The notes: generated from the sequence alone by a model not told the origin. Counted from the first letter of the stretch, positions 27,797-36,281 are shown. The stretch is DNA of 64,000 bases from Desulfatibacillum aliphaticivorans DSM 15576 (GCF_000429905.1 NZ_AUCT01000031.1:1-64000); one strand, 5' to 3'. Program-made: numbers and translations.

Positions 27797-29263
27797 TTAT
27801 TTCTCTTCTTCCGGCTCCTCTTCAGGCGCCGGTTCTTCCGCCGAATCTTCGTCCGAGCCGTTTTCAGGCTCGTCCGCCGGAACTTCTTCCTCGTCTTCGG
27901 CTTCTTCCTCTTCTTCAGCTTCTTCGCTCTCTTCCGGGGACTCCTCTTCAGGCGCTGCTTCCTCCTGCTGGGCGTCCTCGGCTGCTTCCGCCTCCTGCGG
28001 CGCAGAGGCCTGCTTTTCCATGGCCATGCTGGCCATGGCTTCCTGGGCGGCGATGATGAGGGTGTCGGCCAGGGTCAGGTCTATGCCCTTGATCTGCACC
28101 AGATCGTCGGGATCCGCGGCGGAAAGCTCTTCCACGGAGTAGAAGCCTTTTTCATATAGGGCGTCGGCGATGTTCTCATCCAACTCAGCCAGTTCCATGA
28201 GGGAGTTGTAGCCGTCCTGCATGGTCCTGCTGTAGCGGGTTTCGCTCTTGACATCCAAATGCCAGCCGGTGAGCTTGGAGGCCAGCCGGACGTTCTGCCC
28301 TTTCTTGCCAATGGCCACGGAAAGAAATTCGTCGGGGACGATGACTTCCATGGCATGGTTTTCTTCGTCGATGATGACCCTGGAAATCTGGGCGGGCGCC
28401 AGGGCGTTGCATACGAACTTGGCGGAATCCGCGTGCCAGGGCACGATGTCGATTTTTTCGCCCCGGAGTTCGTGCACCACGTTCTGAACCCGGCTGCCCT
28501 TCATGCCCACGCAGGCGCCTACGGCGTCAATGTCCGAGTCGCTGGAGGCCACGGCGATTTTCGCCCTGACTCCGGGCTCCCGGGCGCCGGCCATCACGCT
28601 GACGACGCCTTCGCCGATTTCCGGCACTTCCATTTTAAACAGGCTGGTGAGGAAGTTGGGATGGGTCCGGGATAAAATAATCTGGGGCCCCCTGCCTTCC
28701 AGGACCACGTCCAGGATGAAAGCGCGAATCCGGTCCCCCCGGTGATAAGTCTCTCTGGGAACCTGTTCGCGGGAAGGAAGCACGCCTTCGGTCTGACCCA
28801 GGTTGACGATGATGTCGCCCCGGTCCATGCGCTGCATGATGCCGTTGATGATTTCGCCCTTGCGATCCATAAAGCTGGAGTAGACGGCGTCTCGCTCGGC
28901 GTCCTTGAGCTTCTGGATGATGACCTGCTTGGCGGATTGGGCGGCGATTCTTCCGAAAGTGGCGGTATCCATTTTGCTGCCCAGGCTGTCGCCCAGTTCG
29001 CAATCAGGATCCAATTCCCTGCCGTCCTCCATGGACATTTCCAGGTCCGGTTCGGTCACTTCCTCGACCACTTCCCTGAACTGGAAGACTTCCAGCTCTC
29101 CGGCTTCCTCATTATATTGGACTTCGATGTCCGCCCTGGGGCCTAATTTTTTTCGGGCTGCAGCCTGAAGAGCTTCTTCAAGGGTGGCAATGAGCACGTT
29201 CTTGTCTATGCCTTTGTCCCGGCTGACCTGGTCTATGACACGGCCGATGTCGCTGATCAACAT
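27797..29263 (-). CDS. nusA: Transcription termination/antitermination factor NusA
   Basis: A 488-residue NusA. It has the N-terminal RNA-polymerase-binding domain (1-130), an S1 domain (about 135-200), two KH domains (about 210-345), and a single helix-hairpin-helix segment near 365-400 (ELSAADPDDLVQIKGIDLTLADTL) resembling one acidic repeat. The last 75 residues are almost entirely Glu, Asp, Ala and Pro, an unusual acidic tail. It overlaps rimP by seven bases, the standard rimP-nusA coupling. Confidence 0.97.
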   Translation of the reverse strand: MLISDIGRVIDQVSRDKGIDKNVLIATLEEALQAAARKKLGPRADIEVQYNEEAGELEVFQFREVVEEVTEPDLEMSMEDGRELDPDCELGDSLGSKMDTATFGRIAAQSAKQVIIQKLKDAERDAVYSSFMDRKGEIINGIMQRMDRGDIIVNLGQTEGVLPSREQVPRETYHRGDRIRAFILDVVLEGRGPQIILSRTHPNFLTSLFKMEVPEIGEGVVSVMAGAREPGVRAKIAVASSDSDIDAVGACVGMKGSRVQNVVHELRGEKIDIVPWHADSAKFVCNALAPAQISRVIIDEENHAMEVIVPDEFLSVAIGKKGQNVRLASKLTGWHLDVKSETRYSRTMQDGYNSLMELAELDENIADALYEKGFYSVEELSAADPDDLVQIKGIDLTLADTLIIAAQEAMASMAMEKQASAPQEAEAAEDAQQEEAAPEEESPEESEEAEEEEEAEDEEEVPADEPENGSDEDSAEEPAPEEEPEEEK

Positions 29264-29805
29264 GTGCTTTCTCCGTGCTTGTATTGGAGTCTGGCGGACT
29301 CAATTTCATGGAGCGCAAACTCCATGGGGACTTCGTCCGCGACTAAGGTTATCACGCCGTTTAAAGCGCCGGACAAGACGCCTCTGAACTTCTTGCGTCC
29401 CTCCCGGGGCTCCTTGGTCACAATAAGGGCCGTCCGCCCTTCGAACCGCCTGAAATGATCCTCCCTGGTCAGGGGCCTGTCCAGACCCGGCGAGGAAACC
29501 TCCAGACGATACCGGGGCATTTCATCCGCATAGGCGTCCAAAAGGTCGCCTACGTACCGGCTGACCATGGTGCAATCGCCCAGGGTGATGCCCCCTTCTT
29601 TGTCCACGTACAGGCGCAAAATATAACCGCCGCCTTCCCTTTTGAACTCAGCAAGGACCAAGTCCATGCCCTCGGCTTCCAGGGCCGCGCCCGTCAGTTT
29701 CCGAACCTGCTCCAAAATCCTGTCCGCATCCACGCGGCGAATTCTGTCTTTGGAAACCCGTGGGGCGCCTTTTCGGGACTTATCTTTTTTCGTTTTTTGT
29801 CCCAT
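29257..29805 (-). CDS. rimP: Ribosome maturation factor RimP
   Basis: A 182-residue RimP. The signature YVDKEGGITLGDCTMVSRYVG and RLEVSSPGLDRPLTREDHFRRF is clear. An extra basic N-terminus of about 25 residues (KTKKDKSRKGAPRVSKDR) precedes the conserved fold. It is needed for 30S subunit maturation. It is first gene of the rimP-nusA-infB block and lies 219 bases downstream of tRNA-Gly; a terminator for the tRNA lies between. Confidence 0.95.
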   Translation of the reverse strand: MGQKTKKDKSRKGAPRVSKDRIRRVDADRILEQVRKLTGAALEAEGMDLVLAEFKREGGGYILRLYVDKEGGITLGDCTMVSRYVGDLLDAYADEMPRYRLEVSSPGLDRPLTREDHFRRFEGRTALIVTKEPREGRKKFRGVLSGALNGVITLVADEVPMEFALHEIESARLQYKHGESTC

Positions 29806-29862
29806 ATTCCTGTTCAGTCAAGGGCTTGGCCGTTTTTTTCCCAGCCCTGGGGTCCAACAAAT

Positions 29863-29887
29863 AAAAAACGGGCTAATCGCCCGTTTC
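29863..29887 (-). terminator. Terminator downstream of tRNA-Gly
   Basis: On the minus strand AAACGGGC pairs with GCCCGTTT around a five-base loop, followed by TTTTATTTG. It ends the tRNA transcript about 140 bases past the CCA end and before rimP. Confidence 0.8.
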
Positions 29888-30024
29888 CTGAACGCGGACA
29901 CCTTGTGATTACATACGTCACCGGTCAACCGTTATCAAAAACTCCACAGCCAAAGTCAAACGTCCGGCAGTTGGTGACGAAACCGGAAGCCGCCTCGGTC
30001 AGGGAGCAGGCGAAGCCATTCTTT

Positions 30025-30100
30025 TGGAGCGGGCAACGAGATTCGAACTCGCGACTCCGAGCTTGGGAAGCTCGTACTCTACCAACTGAGTTATGCCCGC
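30025..30100 (-). tRNA. tRNA-Gly (anticodon CCC)
   Basis: The cloverleaf is complete: acceptor GCGGGC/GCCCGC, D-arm with AGTTGGTAGAG, anticodon stem CGAGC/GCTCG around TTCCCAA (anticodon CCC, reads GGG), and T-arm GCGAG-TTCGAAT-CTCGT. The discriminator base is U and the CCA end is encoded in the genome (30025-30027). It resembles the bacterial CCC-anticodon isoacceptor. Confidence 0.95.
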
Positions 30101-30361
30101 CAACGCAGCTTGCAAATATGGCCTTTTTAGAGTGGGTTGTCAACTTTTTTTTAGGAATATTCGCCAAAGGGGCTTTTTACCGCCTCATGCATCGACTCCC
30201 TCTCCTCCAAGGTTGGCTTTATTTACAGCATCGAGGGTTTTGCGTCAACACCCCGGCTTGCAGGATGATTGGCTGTTTTTTATGGAGAAGGGGCCTTTGT
30301 AATCCACCTTTATATAAGGAGCTTTGCTGCGGCCGGAATGGATCCTTGAAAAAAAACCTGC

Positions 30362-30401
30362 TTGACGCCGCTTCCTGCATGCGCTATATTGCCATATAGC
30401 G
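30362..30401 (+). promoter_or_regulatory. ArsR-cluster promoter and overlapping operator
   Basis: TTGACG at 30362-30367, a 17-base spacer, TATATT at 30385-30390. The perfect inverted repeat CGCTATA-N6-TATAGCG (30382-30401) covers the -10 element and continues to the ribosome site. This is the expected position for repression by an ArsR/SmtB dimer. Confidence 0.8.
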
Positions 30402-30415
30402 ATATGGAGGACGCC

Positions 30416-30778
30416 ATGAAAGAATTCATAAAAGTCATGAAAGCCCTGTCTGACCCAAGCAGGGTAAGCATCGTAAAAATGCTGGGACGCAAGGTTATGT
30501 GCGTATGCGAACTGCAAAACGCCTTGGGACTGGCCCAAAGCACGGTTTCCAAACACCTGAAAATACTCGAGGAAGCCGGACTGATAGAGTTTTATAAGGA
30601 CGGCTTGTGGGTGAACTACCGCCTGGCGGACGGTTCGGACAGCCCCTATGCGGCCAGCCTCCTCGGACATTTGAAACACTGGCTCGAAGACGACGCCGGG
30701 GTGCAGGGATTGATGACGCGGCTTCCGGACATCAACCGGGAGGAAATATGCTCCAAGGGCCGCGCCCTGGCGAGCTAA
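30416..30778 (+). CDS. arsR: ArsR-family metalloregulator
   Basis: A 120-residue winged-helix repressor. The metal site MCVCEL in the alpha-3 helix (Cys29, Cys31) is the ArsR As(III)/Sb(III) type, followed by the recognition helix AQSTVSKHLKILEEAGL. A third Cys (Cys112) near the C-terminus could complete a three-coordinate thiolate site. The start at 30416 has GGAGG at five bases; the longer frame runs through the operator. It is first gene of the arsenic/thiol cluster, and the palindrome overlapping its promoter indicates autorepression relieved by arsenite. Confidence 0.92.
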   Translation: MKEFIKVMKALSDPSRVSIVKMLGRKVMCVCELQNALGLAQSTVSKHLKILEEAGLIEFYKDGLWVNYRLADGSDSPYAASLLGHLKHWLEDDAGVQGLMTRLPDINREEICSKGRALAS

Positions 30779-30867
30779 AAACCCATACATCGATACATTT
30801 CGAAATATAAAAGATATGCCGGACGTCCCCTCCAGGGAGCGGCTACGGCGAACGGAGCAAAGGTAAA

Positions 30868-31980
30868 ATGGAACCGATTCAGGAAAATGCATGCAGTTGC
30901 AAAGCCCCCCGGACGGGCGGGAACGTCGCCGCCGAGGCGGCCATGGAAAGAAAACCCCTTGCCCTGTATTTGGGCGGAAGCGCCGTATTCCTTGTAGCTT
31001 GGTGGATTCTTTATAAAAACCTTCTACCTCTTTCAGAAGCGGCGTCCGCCTTTTTGGCCTGGACGGCCGGCTTTGATTTGGATGGGCATTTAGGAAGCGC
31101 CATATCCTTCTTTATATATGAAGTTCCCAAAGTGCTCATGCTTTTGACCCTGGTGGTTTTCGGCGTGGGCATTGTGCGGTCCTTTTTCACGCCGGAGCGC
31201 ACCCGCGCCATATTGGCGGGCAAACGGGAGTCGGTGGGCAACGTGCTGGCGGCACTGCTCGGGGTGGTGACGCCTTTTTGCTCCTGCTCCGCCGTGCCTC
31301 TGTTTTTGGGATTTGTGACCACGGGCGTTCCCCTGGGCGTCACCTTTTCCTTTTTGATCGCGGCCCCCATGGTCAACGAAATCGCCCTGGTGCTGCTTTA
31401 CGGCCTGTTCGGCTGGAAGATAGCCGCCATTTATGCAGGCACGGGATTGCTCATCGCCATGATCGCCGGCTGGACCATCGGCCGTCTTAAGATGGAGAAG
31501 CACTTGGAGGATTGGGTTTTTCAGATTCAATCCGGCGGTCTGGGCGCAGAAGAGGAAGACCTGGACTGGGTCGGCCGCATCCGCTACGGCATTGAGGCTG
31601 TCAGGGACATTGTAGGCAAGGTGTGGCTCTACGTGATGCTGGGCATCGCCGTGGGGGCGGGCATTCACGGATACGTACCCGAAGGCTTTATGGCTTCCTT
31701 CATGGGCAAGTCCGCCTGGTGGTCGGTTCCGGCCTCCGTGTTAATCGGCATTCCCATGTACTCCAACGCCGCCGGGATCATTCCCATTGTTCAGGCCCTG
31801 CTGGGCAAGGGCGCGGCCCTGGGAACGGTGTTGGCCTTCATGATGTCGGTCATCGCCCTTTCCCTGCCCGAGATGATCATCCTGCGGAAGGTATTGAAGC
31901 CCCGTTTGATAGCCGTATTTATCGGCGTGGTGGCTGTGGGAATCCTGCTGGTTGGATACATTTTCAACTTCCTGTTTTAG
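30868..31980 (+). CDS. arsP: UPF0718/ArsP-family permease
   Basis: A 370-residue polytopic membrane protein of the DUF318/UPF0718 permease family with about eight to ten TM segments. The conserved TPFCSCSAVP loop (Cys138, Cys140) and YSNAAGIIPI in the second half are the hallmark. Characterised ArsP members export trivalent methyl- or aromatic arsenicals; others in the family are linked to other thiophilic species. The N-terminus carries a short cytosolic CSC (Cys9, Cys11) that may collect metalloid. Its position behind arsR makes arsenical efflux the best guess. The symbol is given on family and context. Confidence 0.8.
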   Translation: MEPIQENACSCKAPRTGGNVAAEAAMERKPLALYLGGSAVFLVAWWILYKNLLPLSEAASAFLAWTAGFDLDGHLGSAISFFIYEVPKVLMLLTLVVFGVGIVRSFFTPERTRAILAGKRESVGNVLAALLGVVTPFCSCSAVPLFLGFVTTGVPLGVTFSFLIAAPMVNEIALVLLYGLFGWKIAAIYAGTGLLIAMIAGWTIGRLKMEKHLEDWVFQIQSGGLGAEEEDLDWVGRIRYGIEAVRDIVGKVWLYVMLGIAVGAGIHGYVPEGFMASFMGKSAWWSVPASVLIGIPMYSNAAGIIPIVQALLGKGAALGTVLAFMMSVIALSLPEMIILRKVLKPRLIAVFIGVVAVGILLVGYIFNFLF

Positions 31981-31993
31981 ACGCGAGGGTTTC

Positions 31994-32371
31994 ATGAAGA
32001 AAATTAAGCTGGAATGGCGGCGTTTGACCCAAGACGGCAAGACTTGCGATCGTTGTTCGGACACAGGGTGGGAGGTGCGCCGTGCGGCCAGCGACCTGAG
32101 AAAGATGGGCTGGGAGGTCTTGCTGAATGAAATCCCTTTGGACGAAAAAAACCTGGACCAGTCCAATATCATCCTGATTAACGGCGTTCCCATTGAAGAA
32201 ATTCTGCCGGGGGCGAAAAAGTCGGAAAACTGCTGCGCGTCCTGCGGAGACATGCTGGGCGCTCCGGTTATGTGCCGGACCGTGAAATATAATGGAACAA
32301 CCCACGAGGCCATTCCCGCTTCCATGATTATGGAGGCCGCGGCCTTATGCAAAAAAGAATTTTCGGAATAA
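31994..32371 (+). CDS. DUF2703 family cysteine-rich protein
   Basis: A 125-residue cytosolic protein of the DUF2703 family, often found beside ArsR, permease and small thioredoxins in anaerobes. It has seven Cys: CDRC (18, 21), CCASC (80, 81, 84), Cys94 and Cys119. The fold looks thioredoxin-like (LEWRRLTQ...DLRKMGWEVLLNEIPL). A metalloid- or metal-binding or thiol-transfer role between the permease and thioredoxins is inference. It starts 14 bases after the permease gene and is followed closely by the small thioredoxin. Confidence 0.75.
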   Translation: MKKIKLEWRRLTQDGKTCDRCSDTGWEVRRAASDLRKMGWEVLLNEIPLDEKNLDQSNIILINGVPIEEILPGAKKSENCCASCGDMLGAPVMCRTVKYNGTTHEAIPASMIMEAAALCKKEFSE

Positions 32372-32388
32372 AGGAAAAGGGAGATACA

Positions 32389-32619
32389 ATGGATATCAAA
32401 GTTTTGGGGCCCGGGTGCAAAAAATGCGAACAAACCGCCAAAATCGTCAAGGAAGCCCTGGCTGAAGCCGGCGTGGAAGCCAATGTGGAAAAGGTTACCG
32501 ACATGATGGAGATTGCGGGCTACGGCGTCATGGCCACCCCCTCCGTGGTGGTGGACGGCCAAATGAAAATTGCAGGCAAGGTTCCCAAGAAAAAAGACGT
32601 CCTTTCCTGGCTGAAATAG
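32389..32619 (+). CDS. Small redox-active thioredoxin-fold protein (CxxC)
   Basis: A 76-residue single-domain thioredoxin of the small redox-active disulfide protein 2 group, known from archaea and anaerobes. The active site is PGCKKCE (Cys10, Cys13) and the cis-Pro region is VMATPSVVVDG. It has no signal peptide, so works in the cytosol, possibly recycling the arsenate reductases or DUF2703 protein. ATG at 32389 follows AAAAGGGAG. A terminator-like hairpin follows it. Confidence 0.88.
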   Translation: MDIKVLGPGCKKCEQTAKIVKEALAEAGVEANVEKVTDMMEIAGYGVMATPSVVVDGQMKIAGKVPKKKDVLSWLK

Positions 32620-32625
32620 GCGGCG

Positions 32626-32653
32626 AAAAATGGGGCCATTGCGCCCATTTTTA
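32626..32653 (+). terminator. Terminator or attenuator within the arsenic cluster
   Basis: AAAAATGGG pairs with CCCATTTTT around a nine-base loop. It lies after the small thioredoxin gene and 93 bases before the exported thioredoxin, so may split the cluster into two transcripts or only attenuate. Confidence 0.6.
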
Positions 32654-32745
32654 CATTGCTTTGACTACGGGAGCCGGGCCGTGTAAGGGGCCGCATTTTT
32701 AACTGGCTTGGCCGTGGATTATTATCCAAACAAGGGGGGAGTTCA

Positions 32746-33159
32746 ATGAAAAGGCTGGTCTTTGTCAACTTGTTGTTTCTTTTTATGCTGTTGCTTCAAA
32801 ATCCGGCGGCGTCCCAGGATGCCGCGGAAGAGCCGGTTCCTCAGGTCCCCACGCCGGGCATGGTCACCATGCTGGATTTGGGCGCCCACAAATGCATTCC
32901 CTGCAAAATGATGGCGCCGGTCATTCAGGAATTGCAAAAGGAGTATCAAGGACGGGCGTCCGTCATCTTTATCGACGTGTGGCAGAACAGGGAGGAAGGC
33001 GCCAAATACAACCTCAGAGCCATCCCCACCCAGATTTTTTACGACAAAACCGGCAAGGAAGTCAGCCGCCACGTGGGCTATATGGATAAAAACAGCATTG
33101 TCGCCATATTTGACAAGCTGGGAGTCCCTAAAACCAAGGCGTCAGACAATGCTCAATGA
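32746..33159 (+). CDS. Exported thioredoxin-family protein (CIPC)
   Basis: A 137-residue thioredoxin with an N-terminal signal peptide or anchor (residues 1-23, VFVNLLFLFMLLL). The active site is HKCIPCKMM (Cys50, Cys53) and the cis-Pro is in RAIPTQIFYD. It is therefore periplasmic. The 3' end overlaps the ccdA start by 11 bases, a strong sign that the CcdA-like membrane protein supplies it with electrons. The unusual CIPC in place of CGPC suggests a shifted redox potential. GGGGGGAG precedes the ATG. Confidence 0.88.
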   Translation: MKRLVFVNLLFLFMLLLQNPAASQDAAEEPVPQVPTPGMVTMLDLGAHKCIPCKMMAPVIQELQKEYQGRASVIFIDVWQNREEGAKYNLRAIPTQIFYDKTGKEVSRHVGYMDKNSIVAIFDKLGVPKTKASDNAQ

Positions 33160-33865
33160 CCTTTTCGTCACAATAAACCAATGGATGTCCGGGGGCCTCC
33201 TCACCGCAGCCATCGGATGCCTGCTGTGGGGAATGATCAGTGTGCTTTTGTCCCCCTGCCATATGGCTTCCATCCCTCTGATAGTAGGATATGTGGGGGG
33301 ACAGGATAAAATTCTGGAAGTTAAGGGCGCCGCAAAATACGCGGTTGCTTTTACTGTGGGCTTGTTCATAACCATCGCCGCTTTAGGAGTCGTGTGCGCC
33401 GTCCTGGGGCGTATGCTGGGAGATGTGAGCCCGTACTGGACCATTCTGGTGGGCGCCATTCTTCTTTGGGTCGCCCTGGACATGCTGGGAGTTCAAGCCT
33501 GCTCCATGTCCTCCGGCGCCATGTCCAGGCTGCGCGTCAAGGGGATAGGCGGCGCCTTTATTCTCGGCCTCGCTTACGGAATTCTTTCCGGATCATGCAC
33601 CTTTGGATTTATCGCTCCTATTCTGGCCGTCATCACGGTTCAGGAAAAAATTGCAACAGGCGTGATGATGATCATATTATTTGGAGTAGGCCATTGCATT
33701 CCCATCGCAGCGGCCGGGTCCAGCGCTGCGTTGGTGCGCAGGGTTTTGTCGAATAACGCCTTTCTACGGGGGGGCGCCTGGTTTCGAAAAGGCGCCGGCG
33801 TTCTGGCGGCGGGCCTAGCTGTTTATTTTATCGTCCGGCCGTTTATCCAAAATCCCCCGGTTTAA
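33149..33865 (+). CDS. ccdA: CcdA/DsbD-beta-like membrane thiol transporter
   Basis: A 238-residue membrane protein with six TM segments and the two conserved CcdA cysteines, Cys37 in LLSPCHMASIPL and Cys150 in SGSCTFGFIAP. CcdA carries reducing equivalents from cytosolic thioredoxin to periplasmic thioredoxins. The start at 33149 overlaps the end of the periplasmic thioredoxin gene, so the two are translationally coupled and form a transmembrane thiol relay. It is not beside cytochrome c genes here, which argues for a role in the arsenic/sulfur cluster. Confidence 0.88.
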   Translation: MLNDLFVTINQWMSGGLLTAAIGCLLWGMISVLLSPCHMASIPLIVGYVGGQDKILEVKGAAKYAVAFTVGLFITIAALGVVCAVLGRMLGDVSPYWTILVGAILLWVALDMLGVQACSMSSGAMSRLRVKGIGGAFILGLAYGILSGSCTFGFIAPILAVITVQEKIATGVMMIILFGVGHCIPIAAAGSSAALVRRVLSNNAFLRGGAWFRKGAGVLAAGLAVYFIVRPFIQNPPV

Positions 33866-33945
33866 ACGCCTTTGAATTGGCCGGAACTTTTTTGTACAGG
33901 ATTCAACCTGCATAGAACAAATTCAGCTCAGCAAGGAAGAAAAAC

Positions 33946-34338
33946 ATGGAACAAGTGCTAAAAAAACTTACATTGGAATTTTTCGGTAAAGGGAAGCATA
34001 AAATAACGCCTCAGAAGTTTTTCGAAATGGAAAATGCGTTTTTGCTGGACGTCCGATCCAAAGAAGAAGCCGACTCCATTCCCATAGCCATGAAGGCGCA
34101 CCCAAACATAGAAGCCAAAAACATTCCGGTCCATGAAATTCCGGATAGACTTGACGAAGCGCCGAAAAACAAACCCATCGGAGTATTTTGCCCTGCAAAC
34201 GTCAGATCCGCCATTGCTTACGCCTATTTGCTTTCCAAAGGATTTTCGGACGTCCGTATTATTGAAGGCGGCTATTCCGATCTAACGGACGCCTTGAAGC
34301 CCGGGCCGCTGCTTAAGTCGCTCCAGGGCGGGAAATAG
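33946..34338 (+). CDS. Rhodanese-like domain protein
   Basis: A 130-residue single rhodanese domain. LLDVRSKEEAD and the catalytic loop FCPANVRSAIAYAYL with Cys82 are visible. Single-domain rhodaneses transfer sulfane sulfur or bind persulfide, and some domains of this fold act as arsenate reductases. There is no signal peptide. In this cluster it could deliver or remove sulfur in thioarsenic or persulfide chemistry; this is inference. The next gene, a TSUP exporter, starts 23 bases later. Confidence 0.85.
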   Translation: MEQVLKKLTLEFFGKGKHKITPQKFFEMENAFLLDVRSKEEADSIPIAMKAHPNIEAKNIPVHEIPDRLDEAPKNKPIGVFCPANVRSAIAYAYLLSKGFSDVRIIEGGYSDLTDALKPGPLLKSLQGGK

Positions 34339-34361
34339 CCAAGGATTCCAGGAGCCATGAA

Positions 34362-35168
34362 ATGACCAGTCTAATTATCGCCGGTTTCCTGATTTTCCTT
34401 GTAGCCGTTACCATGACCATGGTGGGAAAGGGCGGCGGCAATTTCTATGTGGTGATTTTGGCGATCACCGGCGTTCCCATGCATGAAGCGGCTGCAACCG
34501 GGCAATTTATTCTTTTTGCAGCGTCCATCGCAGCCATGATTATTTTCCAAAAAAATAAGTCAGTTTCTTGGCTTCTGGCTTTTTGGATCGGCACGGTTAC
34601 GGCGTTTTCCGCCCTTGGCGGGGGCTATTTTTCCCATCTGTTCAGCGCTTTTTCCCTAAAAATAGTATTCGCAATCATGCTGCTGATCGCGGGCGTTGTC
34701 ATGCTCATTCCCGTGTCTGAGCGTCACAGCGCCGCCGGAAAAAAACGTCTCGGCGTCATCAGCATTCAATCCGGCATGGAAACATATGACGTCAATTTAT
34801 GGATCGTCTTGCCAGTGACGATTTTGACGGGCTTCGGATCCGGGATGGTGGGGGTGTCAGGAGGATCTTTTCTGGTTCCTTTGATGGTGCTGGTATGCGG
34901 CGTTCCCATGCACACGGCTGTGGGAACGGCGTCCACGCTCATAGCGGCGACCGCTTTCATGGGCTTCACAGGCCATGCGATCCAGGGGGACTTTAATCCT
35001 TCCTGGGCAGGCCCATTGGCTGTTATCACCGTTGCGGGAGGCATTCTTGGCGGAAAACTGGCGTTGCGTTCAAAGCCCAAACACTTAAAAAAAATTTTTG
35101 CATATACAAACTGGCTCGCAGCCCTGTTTATGATTGTAAACGCGCTGCATACAAAGGGAATTGTTTAG
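34362..35168 (+). CDS. TSUP (TauE/SafE) family sulfur-anion exporter
   Basis: A 268-residue membrane protein with eight hydrophobic segments in two halves, each carrying the family glycine-rich signature (GKGGGNFYV and GSGMVGVSGGSFLVPL). TSUP members move sulfite, sulfonates or thiosulfate-like anions, or act as sulfur importers. It directly follows a rhodanese gene, a common pairing in sulfur metabolism. The substrate cannot be read from sequence. Confidence 0.87.
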   Translation: MTSLIIAGFLIFLVAVTMTMVGKGGGNFYVVILAITGVPMHEAAATGQFILFAASIAAMIIFQKNKSVSWLLAFWIGTVTAFSALGGGYFSHLFSAFSLKIVFAIMLLIAGVVMLIPVSERHSAAGKKRLGVISIQSGMETYDVNLWIVLPVTILTGFGSGMVGVSGGSFLVPLMVLVCGVPMHTAVGTASTLIAATAFMGFTGHAIQGDFNPSWAGPLAVITVAGGILGGKLALRSKPKHLKKIFAYTNWLAALFMIVNALHTKGIV

Positions 35169-35269
35169 CCGGAAGCCGGACCATGCACTTGCGGATTTTA
35201 TCGCGGCCCGCCCCTGGCTAACGCAAATCAAACAAACTAAGTTTATTCTGCACATTACGGAGGTAGTTC

Positions 35270-35794
35270 ATGCTTCTGGAAAGCTACTCCAAGCGCATCA
35301 CGCGGCCGGATTGCAACCACAGCTTTGAGTCCGTGGTTTGCATAGCCAGCCTGGATTCCGACGTCGGCGAGGCCCTGCCCTATCTCAACGCGGAGCTGGG
35401 CGGCATTGAATACCACAAGGACCCGCCCACGGTCATGTTCCGGGTGAACAACCGGATCATCAAGGTGGGCGCCCGGGAAATCGCCATCAACGCCCTGGCG
35501 GACGAGGCGGAAGCGGACAAAATCCTGACCTGGATGATCCGTGAAATCAACCGGGTCTGGGAGGAAAAGGATTCCATAACCCCCTGTTACGAAGGAAAAA
35601 AATCGCCCCTGTTTCTAGAAATTTTGAAACGCCTCCCAAAAACCAATTGCAAAAAATGCGGCCAGCCCACGTGCATGGTTTTCGCCAATCTGGTGCGGGA
35701 AGGCGGCAAGGGCGCGGAAGACTGTCCGGAATTGACCGGAGAAAAACTGGAAAGCCTGCAGGATTATCTGGCGGATTTCGACTTTGACGCCTGA
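35270..35794 (+). CDS. Fe-S cluster (PF04060-like) domain protein
   Basis: A 174-residue protein. The N-terminal 110 residues are unfamiliar (a mixed alpha/beta region, with DPPTVMFRVNNRIIKVG). The C-terminal part has the four-cysteine motif LPKTNCKKCGQPTCMVFA...DCPEL (Cys127, Cys130, Cys135, Cys152), the putative [4Fe-4S] domain found in RnfB and corrinoid Fe-S proteins. It lies 102 bases after the TSUP gene and 24 before arsC, so probably gives an electron-transfer or sensing function to the arsenic cluster. Start has GGAGG at 35261. Confidence 0.8.
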   Translation: MLLESYSKRITRPDCNHSFESVVCIASLDSDVGEALPYLNAELGGIEYHKDPPTVMFRVNNRIIKVGAREIAINALADEAEADKILTWMIREINRVWEEKDSITPCYEGKKSPLFLEILKRLPKTNCKKCGQPTCMVFANLVREGGKGAEDCPELTGEKLESLQDYLADFDFDA

Positions 35795-35817
35795 TAAGGG
35801 CTTTTGGAGATATAATT

Positions 35818-36258
35818 ATGTCCGAGGAACTGACCAAAATCTTGTTTTTGTGCACCGGGAATTCCTGCCGCAGCCAGATGGCCGAAGGCTTTGTCAATGA
35901 ATTAAGAAGCGACGAGTTCCGGGCCTGGTCCGCAGGCGTGGAGACCCACGGGCTAAACCTCCTGGCGGTCAAGGCCATGGCCGAAGTCGGAATCGACATT
36001 TCCCACCACACCTCCAAACTGGTGGATCAATTTCTGGACAAGGACCTGGATTACGTGGTCACGGTTTGCGACCACGCCAAGGAATCCTGCCCCATGTTTT
36101 TGGGCAAGGCAAAAAAGGTCCATGCAGGCTTTGAAGACCCGCCCGCTCTGGCCGCCGACGCAAAAACCGAAGAAGACGCCTTGGTGTATTACAGAAAGGT
36201 CCGGGATGAAATCCGGGCCTTTGTGGAAGCCATGCCCGACAATCTGAATAACGACTGA
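35818..36258 (+). CDS. arsC: Arsenate reductase, thioredoxin-coupled LMW phosphatase type
   Basis: A 146-residue protein of the LMW protein-tyrosine-phosphatase/ArsC family. The P-loop CTGNSCRS (Cys12, Arg18) and the redox pair CDHAKESC (Cys84, Cys91; CX6C) match the Cys10/82/89 triad of thioredoxin-dependent arsenate reductases. It reduces arsenate to arsenite in the cytosol. The small thioredoxin upstream may be the reductant. It is followed 23 bases later by a diverged paralogue. Confidence 0.92.
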   Translation: MSEELTKILFLCTGNSCRSQMAEGFVNELRSDEFRAWSAGVETHGLNLLAVKAMAEVGIDISHHTSKLVDQFLDKDLDYVVTVCDHAKESCPMFLGKAKKVHAGFEDPPALAADAKTEEDALVYYRKVRDEIRAFVEAMPDNLNND

Positions 36259-36281
36259 CCATTTTCAAAAGGGGATTTACC

